Part shown: positions 6,745 through 7,454 of the stretch, piece by piece
How positions within the stretch are numbered: the first letter of the stretch is position 1
Layout of the letters: the number at the start of each line of letters is the position of its first letter
Assembly: GCA_001787455.1 (NCBI GenBank)
Contig: MFXA01000017.1
Location: 10,482 to 17,935 of the forward strand
Length of the DNA stretch: 7,454 nt
Reading direction: 5' to 3'
Source of the DNA: Candidatus Peregrinibacteria bacterium RIFCSPLOWO2_01_FULL_39_12
Lineage (GTDB): Bacteria; Patescibacteriota; Gracilibacteria; UBA1369; LOWO2-01-FULL-3
Position numbers and translations under genes: made by a program
The notes under the pieces: model-generated
What the model was told of the DNA's origin: nothing
Databases searched by the model: none
The model's input: the letters and a program-made list of their open reading frames with translations, nothing else

Positions 6745-6773
6745 ATTATATCATAACAAAAAAACTATTGCAT
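6745..6773 (-). promoter_or_regulatory. Probable promoter of the ybaB-mltG operon (consensus extended -10)
   Basis: On the minus strand, bases 6753 down to 6745 read TGATATAAT, a perfect extended -10 box (TGn plus TATAAT). The hexamer 17 bases upstream is ATGCAA (6773-6768), a poor -35, which is acceptable for an extended -10 promoter. Transcription would begin near 6738, about 27 bases ahead of the ybaB start codon. Confidence 0.5.
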
Positions 6774-6796
6774 AGAGGTGTGGTTTTGGCTAAACT
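6768..6796 (+). promoter_or_regulatory. Possible rplY promoter, overlapping the ybaB -35 region
   Basis: TTGCAT at 6768-6773 and TAAACT at 6791-6796 are spaced by exactly 17 bases. The -10 matches four of six consensus positions and the -35 matches three, so the support is mainly spacing and location. Transcription would start near 6803, giving a leader of about 26 bases. The -35 hexamer occupies the same six bases as the minus-strand -35 of ybaB, so the two promoters would compete for polymerase. Confidence 0.35.
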
Positions 6797-6828
6797 AGGG
6801 CACGCAATTAAATTTGACGTATTCGAAT

Positions 6829-7454
6829 ATGGAATCAGTATTACTTGCTGTACAAAATAGAGGTCAGGAGCTTAATGCTAAAAAAGCCGTTTCAATGGGC
6901 AAAATTCCCGCTGTTTGTTATGGCAAAGGTCTTAAAGAAAGATCTTTTATGATGGATTATCAGGTTTTTAGAAAAGTTTTCAGACAAGCCGGAGAAAATA
7001 CCATTCTTGAACTTGATGTTGACGGGAAAGAGAAACTTAATGTTCTTGTTCATGATATCCAGCAGGATCCTGTCAGTGAAAAAATTATACATGTTGATTT
7101 TATCAATGTGAAAATGGATGAGGTTATCCGCACCAAGATTCCGGTTACCGTAGTCGGAGTTGCTCCCGCTATTAAGGAGCTTGGCGGTATTCTTATGCAC
7201 AGATTGGATGAAATTGAGGTTAAATGTCTGCCTAAAGATTTGGTGCACAATATTGACGTTGATGTCAGTCCTTTGGTTGATTTCCGTACTTCAATTCGTG
7301 TTAAGGATTTGGTTATTCCCGCAGGTATTACAGTAATGAGTGGTCAAGACGAAGTGGTTGCAACAGTGGTTGCTCCTACAAAGATTGAAGAAGAAGTTCC
7401 TGTTGCTGTTGCCGCTGTTGAAGGCGAAGCCGTTGCTGGTGCCGAAGGTGCTGC
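6829..7454 (+). CDS. rplY: Large ribosomal subunit protein bL25, CTC (general stress) form (partial, 3' end missing)
   Basis: bL25 binds 5S rRNA in the central protuberance; the longer CTC form adds a C-terminal beta domain. The frame runs from ATG 6829 to the window edge without a stop, giving 208 complete codons. The N-terminal 5S-binding domain shows KIPAVCYGKG, VLVHDIQQDPVSEKIIHVDF (about 73-92) and KMDEVIRTKIPV. The CTC domain follows with ELGGIL, DEIEVKCLPKD, IDVDVSPL and the VKDLVIPAGI strand. After about residue 185 the sequence becomes a low-complexity tail rich in Ala, Val and Glu, common in CTC proteins. In the loop before KIPAV, many family members have an Arg-rich stretch (RxLRxxG); here it is AKKAVSMG, with lysines only. 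No Shine-Dalgarno is visible; a perfect 10-bp palindrome TATTCGAATA (6820-6829) abuts the start codon. Confidence 0.95.
   Translation, partial: MESVLLAVQNRGQELNAKKAVSMGKIPAVCYGKGLKERSFMMDYQVFRKVFRQAGENTILELDVDGKEKLNVLVHDIQQDPVSEKIIHVDFINVKMDEVIRTKIPVTVVGVAPAIKELGGILMHRLDEIEVKCLPKDLVHNIDVDVSPLVDFRTSIRVKDLVIPAGITVMSGQDEVVATVVAPTKIEEEVPVAVAAVEGEAVAGAEGA

Noticed and set aside
6892..7250. Minus-strand frames opposite rplY
   Set aside because: They are antisense to a clear bL25 reading frame that runs open from 6829 to the edge of the window.
1..7454. A defence system, prophage, insertion sequence or CRISPR array
   Set aside because: No transposase, integrase, nuclease or direct-repeat array is present; every recognisable gene except the FecR-like one is a housekeeping gene.

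Overview
The window is a compact stretch of bacterial housekeeping genes, AT-leaning and densely packed. It holds six protein genes I can name by family and one single-pass surface protein with a FecR-like domain. There are no rRNAs, tRNAs, CRISPR arrays, transposases or phage genes. The gene set (DnaA, ribosome recycling factor, bL25, MltG, a site-2 protease) is bacterial. Several traits fit a small-genome lineage such as the Patescibacteria/CPR, perhaps near Peregrinibacteria: frr directly abutting rseP, a solitary dnaA without dnaN or rpmH beside it, a FecR-plus-Ig-like surface protein, and start codons without Shine-Dalgarno motifs. This placement is an inference from gene order and protein style and is not proven. 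All genes read through in the standard bacterial code.

Layout, left to right. Positions 1-521 (+) carry the 3' part of frr, whose start lies off the left edge. Then 545-2155 (+) is rseP, an intramembrane zinc protease with three apparent PDZ domains instead of the usual one or two. Positions 2156-2528 are non-coding. They contain a 122-bp imperfect palindrome starting four bases after the rseP stop, followed by T6, and then an AT-rich stretch with a plausible extended -10 promoter for dnaA. dnaA runs 2529-3968 (+), with all expected motifs. After 79 bp comes a FecR/Ig-like membrane-anchored protein at 4048-5388 (+). It meets mltG (5391-6407, -) tail to tail with only two bases between the stops. 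mltG sits 16 bp downstream of ybaB (6424-6711, -), so the two look like one operon read leftward. The 117-bp region 6712-6828 separates ybaB from rplY (bL25/CTC; 6829 to beyond the right edge, +), and appears to carry divergent promoters.

Functionally the genes cover translation (frr, rplY), replication initiation (dnaA), nucleoid organisation (ybaB) and the cell envelope (rseP, mltG, the FecR-like protein). The FecR-like protein has the N-in/C-out topology of a site-2-protease substrate and is encoded near a site-2 protease, but it lacks a cytosolic anti-sigma domain and no sigma factor is present, so any link is speculative. No defence system, secondary-metabolite cluster or other clearly novel multi-gene system is visible. 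The items most worth following up are the palindromic element ahead of dnaA, the three-PDZ RseP, and the FecR/Ig protein.
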